NCBI RefSeq assembly: GCF_000455485.1
Contig: NZ_CBQR020000102.1
Location: 285,562 to 349,561 of the forward strand
Origin: Gorillibacterium massiliense
GTDB taxonomy: Bacteria > Bacillota > Bacilli > Paenibacillales > NBRC-103111
Direction: 5' to 3'
DNA length: 64,000 nt
The translations under genes were made by a program, and so were the position numbers. Positions 54,279 to 62,444 of this stretch are shown here, piece after piece. Every line of letters starts with the position of its first letter. Position 1 is the stretch's first letter. The notes beneath the pieces were generated by a model. It was not told the DNA's origin. It made no database searches and was given only the letters and a program-made list of their open reading frames with translations.

Positions 54279-54302
54279 TCATTTGTGATACGGTTCCCCT
54301 CG
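54279..54302 (-). other. att13: chromosomal att at the rlmH 3' end
   Basis: These are the last codons of rlmH: GEPYHK then TGA (GAA CCG TAT CAC AAA TGA). The left flank AAAAAATTCGCG resembles the left flank of att6, so the sequence just past the stop is cassette-derived. Confidence 0.92.
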
Positions 54303-54758
54303 ATTGATCCTAAACGCGCGATAAACCTGCTCCGTTAAAATAAGACGCATCAACTGATGCGGGTAAGTAATCTTCCCAAAGGAGAGTTGAGCGTCGGCAC
54401 GTTTGAGGACGGCCGCGGAGAGGCCGTGGGAGCCGCCGATGATGAAGCTGACGCTGGGGCGGCCGTAAGTCGCCAGGCGGTGGAGCTCGGCGGCGAGGTC
54501 TTCCGACGACCACATGGCGCCGCCGATGGCGAGGGCGATGACGTGGGTGTCGGGGCGGAGCTGGGCAAGGATGCGTTCGCCTTCGCGGACGCGGACTTGC
54601 TCCTCCTCCGCCGGGCTCATGGTGTCGGGAGCCTTCTCATCCGCCACCTCGACGATGGTTACTTTAGCGTAAGCCGACAGCCGTTTCAAGTACTCGGCGA
54701 TGCCCGCCGTCAGGTACTTCTCCTTCAGCTTGCCCACTGCGATGATTTGAATGTTCAT
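54279..54758 (-). CDS. rlmH: 23S rRNA pseudouridine1915 N3-methyltransferase
   Basis: 159-residue SPOUT-class methyltransferase that modifies pseudouridine 1915 in helix 69 of 23S rRNA (OrfX in staphylococci). The start [16 protein letters not shown], the SAM-binding [10 protein letters not shown] (~103-112) and the conserved end [17 protein letters not shown] are textbook. ATG 54758 follows AGGAGG; the longer upstream frame is not needed. The gene is intact, as expected for SCC-type insertion, in which the element restores the last codons. It is GC-rich like the wal block. Confidence 0.97.
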   Translation of the reverse strand: MNIQIIAVGKLKEKYLTAGIAEYLKRLSAYAKVTIVEVADEKAPDTMSPAEEEQVRVREGERILAQLRPDTHVIALAIGGAMWSSEDLAAELHRLATYGRPSVSFIIGGSHGLSAAVLKRADAQLSFGKITYPHQLMRLILTEQVYRAFRINRGEPYHK

Positions 54759-54824
54759 TCCAAACGCCTCCTGATCTCTACAAAAAAGGAGAGCCACCGC
54801 TCCCCCGAATCGTGCTTATTCTCT

Positions 54825-55007
54825 TTACACAATCAAAAACTCACCGTGCTTGTCGCACCCTTTTTCCTCGCAGGTTGGGGGTGGGTTCCAGGCGGCGAAG
54901 TGGGTTTCTTTCAGGTCCACCACGTCCGGCGCGTCCTCAAAATCATCGACAAAACGGTCAATAGCGATTTCTACATGCTCTTTGCATACCACATACATAC
55001 CTTCCAT
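54825..55007 (-). CDS. CxxH/CxxC small protein
   Basis: 60-residue protein with the motifs that name its family: CKEH (8-11) and CEEKGC (46-51, followed by DKH), probably a small zinc-binding protein. It sits just upstream of rlmH, where this family is normally found in Paenibacillus-type genomes. AAGGAG precedes the ATG. Function unknown. Confidence 0.8.
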   Translation of the reverse strand: MEGMYVVCKEHVEIAIDRFVDDFEDAPDVVDLKETHFAAWNPPPTCEEKGCDKHGEFLIV

Positions 55008-55094
55008 TTTGCAGCTCCTTATGTTGGATCAAAGTGTGAGTTCAATGTTTATAAGTTCATTACCTATATGAATAACGGCCCAAAAGAAACCGTT

Positions 55095-56324
55095 CTAGCT
55101 ATCCAATTCACCTAGCGTCAGAGTGACGGTCTTCTTCTTCCCTTCCCGGTAAAAAGAAACGTCTAGCTTGTCGCCGATTTTTTTCTGGCTGAACAAATAT
55201 TTGCGCAGCTCCATGGTGCTACCGACATTATGGCCGTCCAGGGCGTAGATGACGTCGCGGGTCAAGAGGCCGGCTTCTTTTGCAGGGTCGGCTACATCCA
55301 TGACGATAATTCCTGATTTGACACCATCCGGTAATTTTAGTATCTCCAATCCGCTGGTAAAAGTCTGCAAATCCTCAGAAGAAATGCCCATTTTTGGCCG
55401 CTTGATGGTTTGATCCTTCACCAGTGCCTCCAGGATCGGCTTCGCGTCGTTGATGGGGATCGCAAATCCGATGCCTTCCACGCCGGTTTCGGAAATTTTC
55501 ATGCTGTTGATGCCGATAACCTTACCGTTCAGATCAACCAACGCTCCACCGCTGTTGCCTTCGTTGATAGAGGCGTCCGTCTGAATGACATCCATCTCCC
55601 ACTCCACATCCCCATCTGTACCGAGATTGACGGGAATGGTCATATGGGGCGAACTGATGATACCAAAGGTTGTTGTATGGGAAAAGCTTAAGCCAAGAGG
55701 ATTGCCGATGGCAATCGCCCATTCGCCGGATTTTAGTGACTCAGAATCACCAAATTCGGCCACGGCGTTGATACCTGCCGGATCCACTTGCAGAACCGCC
55801 AGATCCGAGTAAATGTCCTTGCCTAACACCTTGGCGTCCCTTCGGGTTCCATCGGCTAACACCACTTCATACGTACTGCCGCCTTCCACCACATGGTTGT
55901 TAGTGACGATGAGCGCCCGATCGGACTCCTTGCGGAAAATCACCCCGGACCCCATGCTCATCCCCGACAGCACATTCCCCTCTTTGCGGGTAGTCAGCAC
56001 GCTAACGACAGCGGGCCTTACCTTATCCCCTGCCGCCACAACCCGGTTGTCGTAGGGGCTTTGCTCCGAGGATTCGCTTCCCGCACCGGGAACCGCCATG
56101 GACACCGCCGGTTTGCTAAAACCGTGAATGACGAACACGGTGAGAAGGGAGCCGAACACCAGCGCGATCGCCACCAGAATGATGGCGGTTCGCACTTCTA
56201 GAGCCTGCTTACCCCAGCCCTTTCGTCCACCGCCCCGGCTTGTACGCGTACTGTAGAAATCATCGCGAAACAGCCCCAACTCGTTCCCCTCCCATTCTCG
56301 ATAAGTTGAACCCTGGATGTTCAA
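55095..56324 (-). CDS. htrA: HtrA-like trypsin/PDZ serine protease, membrane-anchored
   Basis: 409 residues: a cytoplasmic N-terminus (~1-45), one membrane segment (~46-68), a trypsin-like domain (~100-285) and a C-terminal PDZ domain (~305-400). The triad is His in VTNNHVV (~143), Asp in YSDLAVL (~173) and Ser in NEGNSGGAL (~253-261). It acts outside the membrane in protein quality control. The position downstream of the walJ gene matches YycK/HtrC of Bacillales. Confidence 0.93.
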   Translation of the reverse strand: MNIQGSTYREWEGNELGLFRDDFYSTRTSRGGGRKGWGKQALEVRTAIILVAIALVFGSLLTVFVIHGFSKPAVSMAVPGAGSESSEQSPYDNRVVAAGDKVRPAVVSVLTTRKEGNVLSGMSMGSGVIFRKESDRALIVTNNHVVEGGSTYEVVLADGTRRDAKVLGKDIYSDLAVLQVDPAGINAVAEFGDSESLKSGEWAIAIGNPLGLSFSHTTTFGIISSPHMTIPVNLGTDGDVEWEMDVIQTDASINEGNSGGALVDLNGKVIGINSMKISETGVEGIGFAIPINDAKPILEALVKDQTIKRPKMGISSEDLQTFTSGLEILKLPDGVKSGIIVMDVADPAKEAGLLTRDVIYALDGHNVGSTMELRKYLFSQKKIGDKLDVSFYREGKKKTVTLTLGELDS

Positions 56325-56411
56325 CTTCCATCCGTTTTTTCCTGCCGTTAGGAATCTTTTTGCCGGCTGATGACTATACTATAAGCATATTGCTAGAAAG
56401 GAAGAGTCACT

Positions 56412-56597
56412 ATGACTCCAATGGACGAAGTAAATTTGGTCGCATCTATCGCCGACCTGAAAGAATTCCAATATCAAAATGCTCTGATGATCAGCGCCAT
56501 TGTCGAGCTTCTTCTGGCAAAAGGAATCATTAGCGCAGAGGAAATCGCTGAACGGGTGCGCCGTCTGGAAGAAGAAGATACGCCGCCGGATGCTTAA
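56412..56597 (+). CDS. Small conserved acidic protein
   Basis: 61-residue, mostly helical acidic protein (MTPMDEVNLVASIADLKEF..., ending RVRRLEEEDTPPDA) with AAGGAAG before the ATG. It is the only plus-strand gene in the rlmH-wal block. The regular heptad-like leucines suggest a short coiled coil. No function is known to me. Confidence 0.7.
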   Translation: MTPMDEVNLVASIADLKEFQYQNALMISAIVELLLAKGIISAEEIAERVRRLEEEDTPPDA

Positions 56598-56627
56598 TTC
56601 CCATTCCGCGCAAATTGCGCAGCTTAC

Positions 56628-57431
56628 CTATTCATCATCGAGCCGGTCCCACTCCGTGGGGCGGTCGTAGAAGGTGTCTTTCAACTGGACTTTACCATCT
56701 TCAAGAATTCCATTTTCGTCCAAAATATTACCCACCGTCATACGCGCCAGATCCATCATATTATGGTTACGGCTGAGATGAGCCAAATAGACCCGTTTTG
56801 TTTTGCCGCCAATCACTTCGCATAAACCTTCACCAGCCGCGTCATTGGACAAGTGCCCCATGTCGCTCAAAATCCGGCGTTTGATGTTCCAGGGGTAGCT
56901 CCCCATCCGCAGCATTTCGATATCATGGTTGGATTCCAGCACGAGAACATCGGCGTCCTGCACTTGCTCCTTCACTTTTCCGCTCATGTAGCCCAAATCC
57001 GTAGCCACACTCAGCTTCTCGTCACCGCTATAGAAATTATAGGCCACAGGCTCCGCCGCATCATGGGAAATGCCGAAGGATTCCACCCGCAGCGATCCGA
57101 ATTCCAAGGCGGAACCGGTATCCATAATGCGCCGGTTTTCCTCGGCAATTTTGCCTAACTCGCTATCCAGCGCTTCCCACGTTTTTTCATTGGCGTAGAT
57201 CGGCAGATTATACTTCCTCGCTAAAATCCCCAAGCCTTTAATATGATCGGAATGCTCGTGGGTGACTACTATGGCATCCATCTCCCGAAAGCTCATGTCC
57301 CTCTCGGCGATGAGGCTCTCCAGCTTCTTGCCGCTAAAGCCCGCGTCGATTAGCACCTTCGCATCCCCATTGTCCACCACGGTGGCATTGCCCGTAGACC
57401 CGCTGGACAGTATCGTAAATCGCATCCCCAT
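56628..57431 (-). CDS. walJ: WalJ (YycJ) metallo-beta-lactamase-fold hydrolase
   Basis: 267-residue MBL-fold protein with the metal motif THEHSDH (~58-64), later metal ligands in SHDAAEP (~121) and ATDLGY (~142), and LSRNHN near 215. WalJ/YycJ is an exonuclease-like protein linked to DNA repair and to the WalRK regulon. AAGGAG lies eight bases upstream of the ATG. It is downstream of yycI on the same strand, as in other Bacillales. Confidence 0.93.
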   Translation of the reverse strand: MGMRFTILSSGSTGNATVVDNGDAKVLIDAGFSGKKLESLIAERDMSFREMDAIVVTHEHSDHIKGLGILARKYNLPIYANEKTWEALDSELGKIAEENRRIMDTGSALEFGSLRVESFGISHDAAEPVAYNFYSGDEKLSVATDLGYMSGKVKEQVQDADVLVLESNHDIEMLRMGSYPWNIKRRILSDMGHLSNDAAGEGLCEVIGGKTKRVYLAHLSRNHNMMDLARMTVGNILDENGILEDGKVQLKDTFYDRPTEWDRLDDE

Positions 57432-57545
57432 GTTCTTACTCCTTTAAATCGCCTTCCCCTGGCATTTGGAACACCGCGGGAAGTTTTTTTTGTTTATCGT
57501 GAAGTTTTCCAAATCATCATTTATCTTCTCTTGCTATCAAAAGAG

Positions 57546-58316
57546 TCAGGGTGCGCTGGTCGGCACGACCACGGCAGGCGTTGCGGAAGGGCTCTCCGCC
57601 GGTTTTTCCACCGCGCCGCTAAAGGCTTGGACGTAAAAAATCTCGCCGGAAGCCAAAACAATGCGCCAACTAGGCAGCATATACTGCGTGTCTGATTCAA
57701 AACGCTGGCCATGATAGCCAAGGCGGATATCCGTCACGACGGAGTCGTTTTTCAGGCTGTTCTCCGCGACGCTGCGTAAAGCAGTATAAGCGGAAATGAC
57801 CTTCTGCTCCTTGGATTCTCCTCCTGATTGTACTTCAACATACGTCTGTTTGTAACCCGTGATTTTGTTGTTATCCTCCAGCAGAACCAGACTGACGTCA
57901 AAAATAGGCAAATCGTCATGCAGCTGGTCATATACCTTCATCCCCGGTTTGCTGGTGCTGGCATCGATCCGGTAGCGGTCGTAATTGACAATGCCCGCCT
58001 TCTCCATCTCCGCCTTCAAGACATTGCGCCCGATCAGCGTCCCGCTACCGATCGGTTCCGACAGTTCAACCGGTTCCTGCGCGTTCAAAACCTCTTTGTA
58101 ATAAAATGCCCGCAGCTTCGGCGTCTGCTTCGGAATGGACTCCACCTTTAACTGAATCTGCTTAACCTCCAGCAGCTTCAAGGTGTCTTCCTTGACTCTG
58201 GCCGCATCCGACTGCCCGCCTGCCTGATCGCGGTTGATAAACAACTGATAGCCAAGCAAGGCATTCAGCAGCAGAAAAGAAAGAATGAGCACGGTTTTCG
58301 CTCGTCCCCAGTCCAT
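57546..58316 (-). CDS. yycI: WalRK regulatory protein YycI (WalI)
   Basis: 256-residue membrane-anchored protein: one N-terminal membrane segment (MDWGRAKTVLILSFLLLNALLG region, 1-24) and an extracytoplasmic YycI-type domain, with a Pro/Ala-rich end. YycI interacts with YycH and the WalK kinase to tune kinase activity. It is the fourth gene of the wal operon. Confidence 0.9.
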   Translation of the reverse strand: MDWGRAKTVLILSFLLLNALLGYQLFINRDQAGGQSDAARVKEDTLKLLEVKQIQLKVESIPKQTPKLRAFYYKEVLNAQEPVELSEPIGSGTLIGRNVLKAEMEKAGIVNYDRYRIDASTSKPGMKVYDQLHDDLPIFDVSLVLLEDNNKITGYKQTYVEVQSGGESKEQKVISAYTALRSVAENSLKNDSVVTDIRLGYHGQRFESDTQYMLPSWRIVLASGEIFYVQAFSGAVEKPAESPSATPAVVVPTSAP

Positions 58317-58362
58317 CGCTTAAGCCTCCCTTCCGGATTCACGGTTCTAACCTTCCTTGCCC

Positions 58363-59670
58363 TTAATTTAAAAAGTCGTAGGTGCCGTCTTTCAGTTCAA
58401 GCGCCCAACGAGGGATAAGCCGCACCGTCTTCTTGCCGATGATCGCCTGGTAAGCAGGGAACACGTTGACAATATCGCTGCGTTGCTCGTAGCGGAGCAG
58501 CATGTTGGTCAGCGGCTCGCCGCCGATCAAAGAACTGGTGGTTTTGACGATGCCATCCGTCTCCAGATTAATCAGAGAACGCTCGTAATTGGAGACAATT
58601 CCGTTTTGCAGAGTCAGCTTCATGGTACCGAAGATCTCTTTATCGGGATTCACCACCGGCAAATTGTCGATGGGGAAATTACTCATATACTGCTGAAACT
58701 CCAGGGTCTGGGCATCGCTGCCCTCTTCCTTCGGGGCAAAGGAACTGAGCAAATAGCTGCCGTTCCAACCCCCATGCTGGTTGACGAACTGCACAGCCGC
58801 CATCAGATTGCCTTTGGGGTCGTTTTTTCCATTGGCCGGGACGGCAATGGGGTCGGAGTAAACCAAACCATGTTGAACGCTGCTAATTTGCAATCCTCTT
58901 TTGCCGTCGGTATAGATTTGCGTCCCATCCCGGTTTGGCAAAGGTTTTGCGATACTGGGATCGACGAACAAATTGTGCTTCCACTGATCGGGAGAAAACT
59001 CCGTATACGGGATTTCATAGCTGACCGTGTCTAAATTCCCGTCCGGCAAATAATAAACGCCGCTAACCGTCGTATAGTTAGGCAGATATTCACCTAAAGC
59101 AACCTTCTCGCGGATCTCCGCCGGCCGGACGTCGGCTTTCGCCTCATAAACGTTCATCGAATTATCGGAGAAAAAGTACGCCTTCGTCTCCTTGGTATCG
59201 CCGGAGTCAAACAGCCAAATCCGGTTAATGAAGTCATTCCCCGCATCCGGATCGTTAGAGTTAACTTGCAGCAAGTTCTTCAGCACGTCGAAGGGCATGC
59301 CGTCGCGGAATCGCAGTTCGATTCCGGTGTTGTCGCGGCGAATTTGGCTCCAGTCCAGATCGCCGGAAGCGTTGCTGACCTTGGTCAGATTATCAAAACG
59401 ACGCAGCTGCAAAAAGTCATCAAAGATCATCCGGTAAAAATTCCGATGGGGACCGAGAACCGTATGCTTGTTGTTCCCAAAATGCAGAATGATCTGGCTG
59501 GGGTACACCAAATCCTTCAATTCCGCCTTTGTACCTGCCAGCTCGGTTAAGACGTATTCTGTAGGTGTCAACGTTTCAAACTTTGGCGTCCCGTAAGCCA
59601 ACATATAGCTTTGCACTAAACTAGCCGCGACCAGCACCGTCAGCAAAATGGTTTTCCATTTCTCCTTCAT
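58363..59670 (-). CDS. yycH: WalRK regulatory protein YycH (WalH)
   Basis: 435-residue protein with a single N-terminal membrane segment (~7-25) and a large extracytoplasmic domain of the YycH family. It starts four bases inside the walK 3' end, so translation is coupled. It acts with YycI at the membrane to control WalK. Confidence 0.9.
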   Translation of the reverse strand: MKEKWKTILLTVLVAASLVQSYMLAYGTPKFETLTPTEYVLTELAGTKAELKDLVYPSQIILHFGNNKHTVLGPHRNFYRMIFDDFLQLRRFDNLTKVSNASGDLDWSQIRRDNTGIELRFRDGMPFDVLKNLLQVNSNDPDAGNDFINRIWLFDSGDTKETKAYFFSDNSMNVYEAKADVRPAEIREKVALGEYLPNYTTVSGVYYLPDGNLDTVSYEIPYTEFSPDQWKHNLFVDPSIAKPLPNRDGTQIYTDGKRGLQISSVQHGLVYSDPIAVPANGKNDPKGNLMAAVQFVNQHGGWNGSYLLSSFAPKEEGSDAQTLEFQQYMSNFPIDNLPVVNPDKEIFGTMKLTLQNGIVSNYERSLINLETDGIVKTTSSLIGGEPLTNMLLRYEQRSDIVNVFPAYQAIIGKKTVRLIPRWALELKDGTYDFLN

Positions 59671-61532
59671 GCCGGTTCACTTCCTTCCAAATACGGCAGC
59701 GTGAAGGTAACCTTCGTCCCGTGATTCAGTTCCGATTCCAAGGAGATGGTTCCGCCATGGGCGCGGACGATTTCCCGGGCAATAGCAAGGCCAAGCCCCG
59801 TGCCCCCCATATTGCGGGAGCGGGCTTTATCCACTCGGTAAAAACGTTCGAATATCCGTTCCAGATCCTTCTTCGGAATCCCGATGCCGTTGTCGGAAAT
59901 GATGATATCCAGCCAAATGCCATCCCGAAGTCGGGCTTCCAGACCGAGATTGCCATGCTCTCCCGTATATTTGATGGCGTTGGACACAAGGTTGTCCAGC
60001 ACCTGATCGATTTTATCCCGATCCAAAAGGACGGGCTTTAGCTTCTTATCGACAGATAGACGTACCGATATATCCTTCTGCTTCAACTGGAAAGCAAAAC
60101 GGTCCGCCACCTCTTCCAGCATATCCTGTACGCCCGTCCAATCCTTCTTGATCCGAGCCTGGTTGGAGTCCAAACGGGAAAGGTGCAGCAAGTCCGTCAC
60201 CAGCCGGATCATCCGCTCCGTCTCATTCAGCGTAACGCCGACAAAACGATCCGCCAGTTCTTTTTCCTCCAGCGCTCCATCTTTCAGCGCCTCCAGATAG
60301 CTCTTCATCGTCGTAAGAGGCGTCCGCAGTTCGTGAGATACGTTCGCGACAAACTCCCTGCGGGATTGCTCCAGTTCCATCTGCTCCGTCACGTCCTGGA
60401 GGACGACGATGGTTCCCGTCGTTCCCAGTTCCCGGCGGTGAATTGGCGTCATGGTCAGCCGTACCTGGCGATCGTCCATTTCCGGCTGCTGCAGCTGGAT
60501 CAACGTTTTGCGTTCTTCCTCAATGTGGTCTTCATCGAACATATCCTCCGGCAGCCCGAGCAGCTCCGCCAGAGGCCGGCCCATAGACCAATTGCCGCCA
60601 AGGCCGACGCCCAGCATCTGCCGCGCCCGGTCATTAATGACCATGACCCGGCCGGAATCGTCGGCCGCCACCACGCCGTCGCTCATGTTGCTGAGAATGG
60701 AGGCCAGCTTTTCCTTCTCTTCTTCGATAGAGGACAGGGCCTCTTCCAGCCGAGCCGTCATGTTGTTGAAAGCCGAGCCCAAAAGTCCGATCTCGTCGCT
60801 GCCGCGTATCCGCACCCGCTCAGTATAATTGCCTTCGGCTACCGATACGACTTGCTCCGTGATCTCTTTTATCGGACTCGTAATCGTATGGGAGAGAAAG
60901 ATGCCAAGAAGCGCTGTTAATGCCAGCGCAATAATAATCCCGGATAGAAAAAAGCCGTTGATTCGCTGAATGGTGCGATAAGTGTCTTCCATGGATTTGG
61001 AGATGTAGACGGCGCCTAGCACTTTCCCGTCTTTCTCCACGGGCATGGCCAGAACGCGGATGCGGTTGCCCATATTGTCCATCAGCGTCTGCTCGTTATC
61101 CTTATCCCGGATGTTTTGCAAAGCGCGGCTGACAACAAACTCAGTGTTTTTGTGGCCGACAATCGAGGAGGCGTTTTGCTGATAGGCGCTGATCACAATG
61201 CCGTTTGTATCGATGATCTGGATGTCCGCGTCCGACCAATTGGTGACGTTAGCCCAGTCATTGAGCAGCTTATTCAAATCCCCATAGGCTGCCGCGATAG
61301 ATTCCGGATTGCTGAGGTCGAGATTATCCGGCTCGGTTTCCATTTCGCTTTGAACGAACTGAGCCAGCAGCAGCGCCTGGGAATTCAGCGTTTCGGAAAA
61401 GCTGTCCAGGGTGGAGTTCTTCATCGCCTGCATGAAGTAAACCCCGATCAGCTGCATGGCAAACAGAATAAGCAAAACGTAAATAATAATCAGCTTCATC
61501 TGAATGGTGCGGAAGAAGCCTGTCCCTTTCAT
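59667..61532 (-). CDS. walK: WalK essential sensor histidine kinase
   Basis: 621 residues in the standard WalK order: membrane segment (~10-30), extracytoplasmic Cache-like loop (~35-185), second membrane segment (~190-212), HAMP (~213-265), PAS (~270-385) and HisKA with phosphoacceptor FVANVSHELRTPLTTM (~389-404). The HATPase domain has SDNGIGIP (~545) and GGTGLGLAIAREIVRAHGG (~580). It senses cell-wall status and phosphorylates WalR. Its ATG directly follows the walR stop. Confidence 0.96.
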   Translation of the reverse strand: MKGTGFFRTIQMKLIIIYVLLILFAMQLIGVYFMQAMKNSTLDSFSETLNSQALLLAQFVQSEMETEPDNLDLSNPESIAAAYGDLNKLLNDWANVTNWSDADIQIIDTNGIVISAYQQNASSIVGHKNTEFVVSRALQNIRDKDNEQTLMDNMGNRIRVLAMPVEKDGKVLGAVYISKSMEDTYRTIQRINGFFLSGIIIALALTALLGIFLSHTITSPIKEITEQVVSVAEGNYTERVRIRGSDEIGLLGSAFNNMTARLEEALSSIEEEKEKLASILSNMSDGVVAADDSGRVMVINDRARQMLGVGLGGNWSMGRPLAELLGLPEDMFDEDHIEEERKTLIQLQQPEMDDRQVRLTMTPIHRRELGTTGTIVVLQDVTEQMELEQSRREFVANVSHELRTPLTTMKSYLEALKDGALEEKELADRFVGVTLNETERMIRLVTDLLHLSRLDSNQARIKKDWTGVQDMLEEVADRFAFQLKQKDISVRLSVDKKLKPVLLDRDKIDQVLDNLVSNAIKYTGEHGNLGLEARLRDGIWLDIIISDNGIGIPKKDLERIFERFYRVDKARSRNMGGTGLGLAIAREIVRAHGGTISLESELNHGTKVTFTLPYLEGSEPA

Positions 61533-62246
61533 CTAAAAGCCTCCGAATGCCGGATTGCGCATCATATAGCCAAGCCCTCTGCGCGTCGTAATATAAGCAG
61601 GCTGGCTGGGATCATCCTCAATTTTCTCGCGCAGCCTGCGAATGGTCACATCCACGGTGCGCACGTCGCCAAAATAATCATAGCCCCACACCGCCTGGAG
61701 CAAATGCTCCCGGGTCATGACCTTGCCGGCGTTTTTTGCCATATAGAGCAGGAGCTCAAACTCCCGGTGCGTTAAGTCCAGCGGCGTCGAGTCTTTATAG
61801 ACCACATAGGTATCGCTGTCGATCAGCAGCTTGTGGATACGCAGCCCTTGAGGCCCCGCCGGCTCCGGCTTGGCCGCGCCGTTTTTTTGCCGCCGCAGAT
61901 GAGCCTTCACTCGCGCCAACAGCTCCCGGGTTCCAAAAGGCTTGGTCACGTAGTCGTCGGCTCCCATTTCCAGTCCCAACACCTTATCGAGTTCGGTATC
62001 TTTTGCCGTCAACATGATGATCGGCGTGTTCAGCTTCGTTCGGATTTCCCGGCAGACGTCCATCCCGTCCTTAATGGGCAGCATTAGATCAAGGAGGATC
62101 AAATCCGGGTCCTCGGAATAGGCGTAATCTACTGCTTGCTGACCATCATAGGCGCAAACGACCTGATAGCCCTCTTTTTCCAGATTGAATTTCAATATAT
62201 CCGCAATCGGCCGTTCATCGTCGACCACTAAGATTTTTCCCGGCAT
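61533..62246 (-). CDS. walR: WalR essential response regulator
   Basis: 237-residue OmpR-family regulator: receiver with DDE near the start, Asp in [13 protein letters not shown] (~54) and Lys in [19 protein letters not shown] (~102). The DNA-binding wing contains [19 protein letters not shown] and ends GLGYMMR. It controls autolysins and cell-wall genes. First gene of the walRKHIJ cluster, ~200 bases downstream of the M23 gene. Confidence 0.96.
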   Translation of the reverse strand: MPGKILVVDDERPIADILKFNLEKEGYQVVCAYDGQQAVDYAYSEDPDLILLDLMLPIKDGMDVCREIRTKLNTPIIMLTAKDTELDKVLGLEMGADDYVTKPFGTRELLARVKAHLRRQKNGAAKPEPAGPQGLRIHKLLIDSDTYVVYKDSTPLDLTHREFELLLYMAKNAGKVMTREHLLQAVWGYDYFGDVRTVDVTIRRLREKIEDDPSQPAYITTRRGLGYMMRNPAFGGF

Positions 62247-62444
62247 GGCTTGCCCACCTTTCCGCTCTAGAACGGCAATCTACTCTTCTTATTGTAACAA
62301 AAAATGAGACGTGCGGCGAACAGGGAATAACAGGCCCTGCAGCCAGTTCCACAAGCGTTGCGGCGGCGAAATATAAAAGAAGCCCCCCTGATTGGAGGAC
62401 TCCTTGGGAAAACTTTAGGGTCACTTCGGTCGAACGAAACGGCG

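Larger units (their letters stand above)
2216..54302. mobile_element. Tandem array of SCC-like cassettes at the rlmH 3' end
   Basis: Thirteen directly oriented copies of one attachment site divide this span into twelve units. The rightmost copy is the 3' end of rlmH, the known integration point of SCC elements in staphylococci. Unit boundaries: C1 2240-11341, C2 11366-12364, C3 12389-31283, C4 31313-32545, C5 32568-37966, C6 37993-41487, C7 41514-43132, C8 43159-44065, C9 44092-47901, C10 47928-49987, C11 50013-52429, C12 52456-54278. Gene content is accessory and differs in base composition from the rlmH-wal block. No intact ccr-like recombinase is present in the window. The naming as SCC-like is inference from the site and its location, not from recombinase genes. 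Confidence 0.8.

Noticed and set aside
2216-54302. The repeated TTATGATACGGTTCACC motif as a MITE, REP element, integron attC or tyrosine-recombinase dif-like site
   Set aside because: All copies share one orientation, encode the rlmH 3' end, and the series terminates in rlmH itself, which these alternatives do not explain.
60183-60920. Long open frames antisense to walK and other GC-rich genes (also 213-1040, 54357-55115, 62358-63197)
   Set aside because: They mirror strongly conserved genes, have no ribosome sites and low-complexity composition typical of shadow frames.
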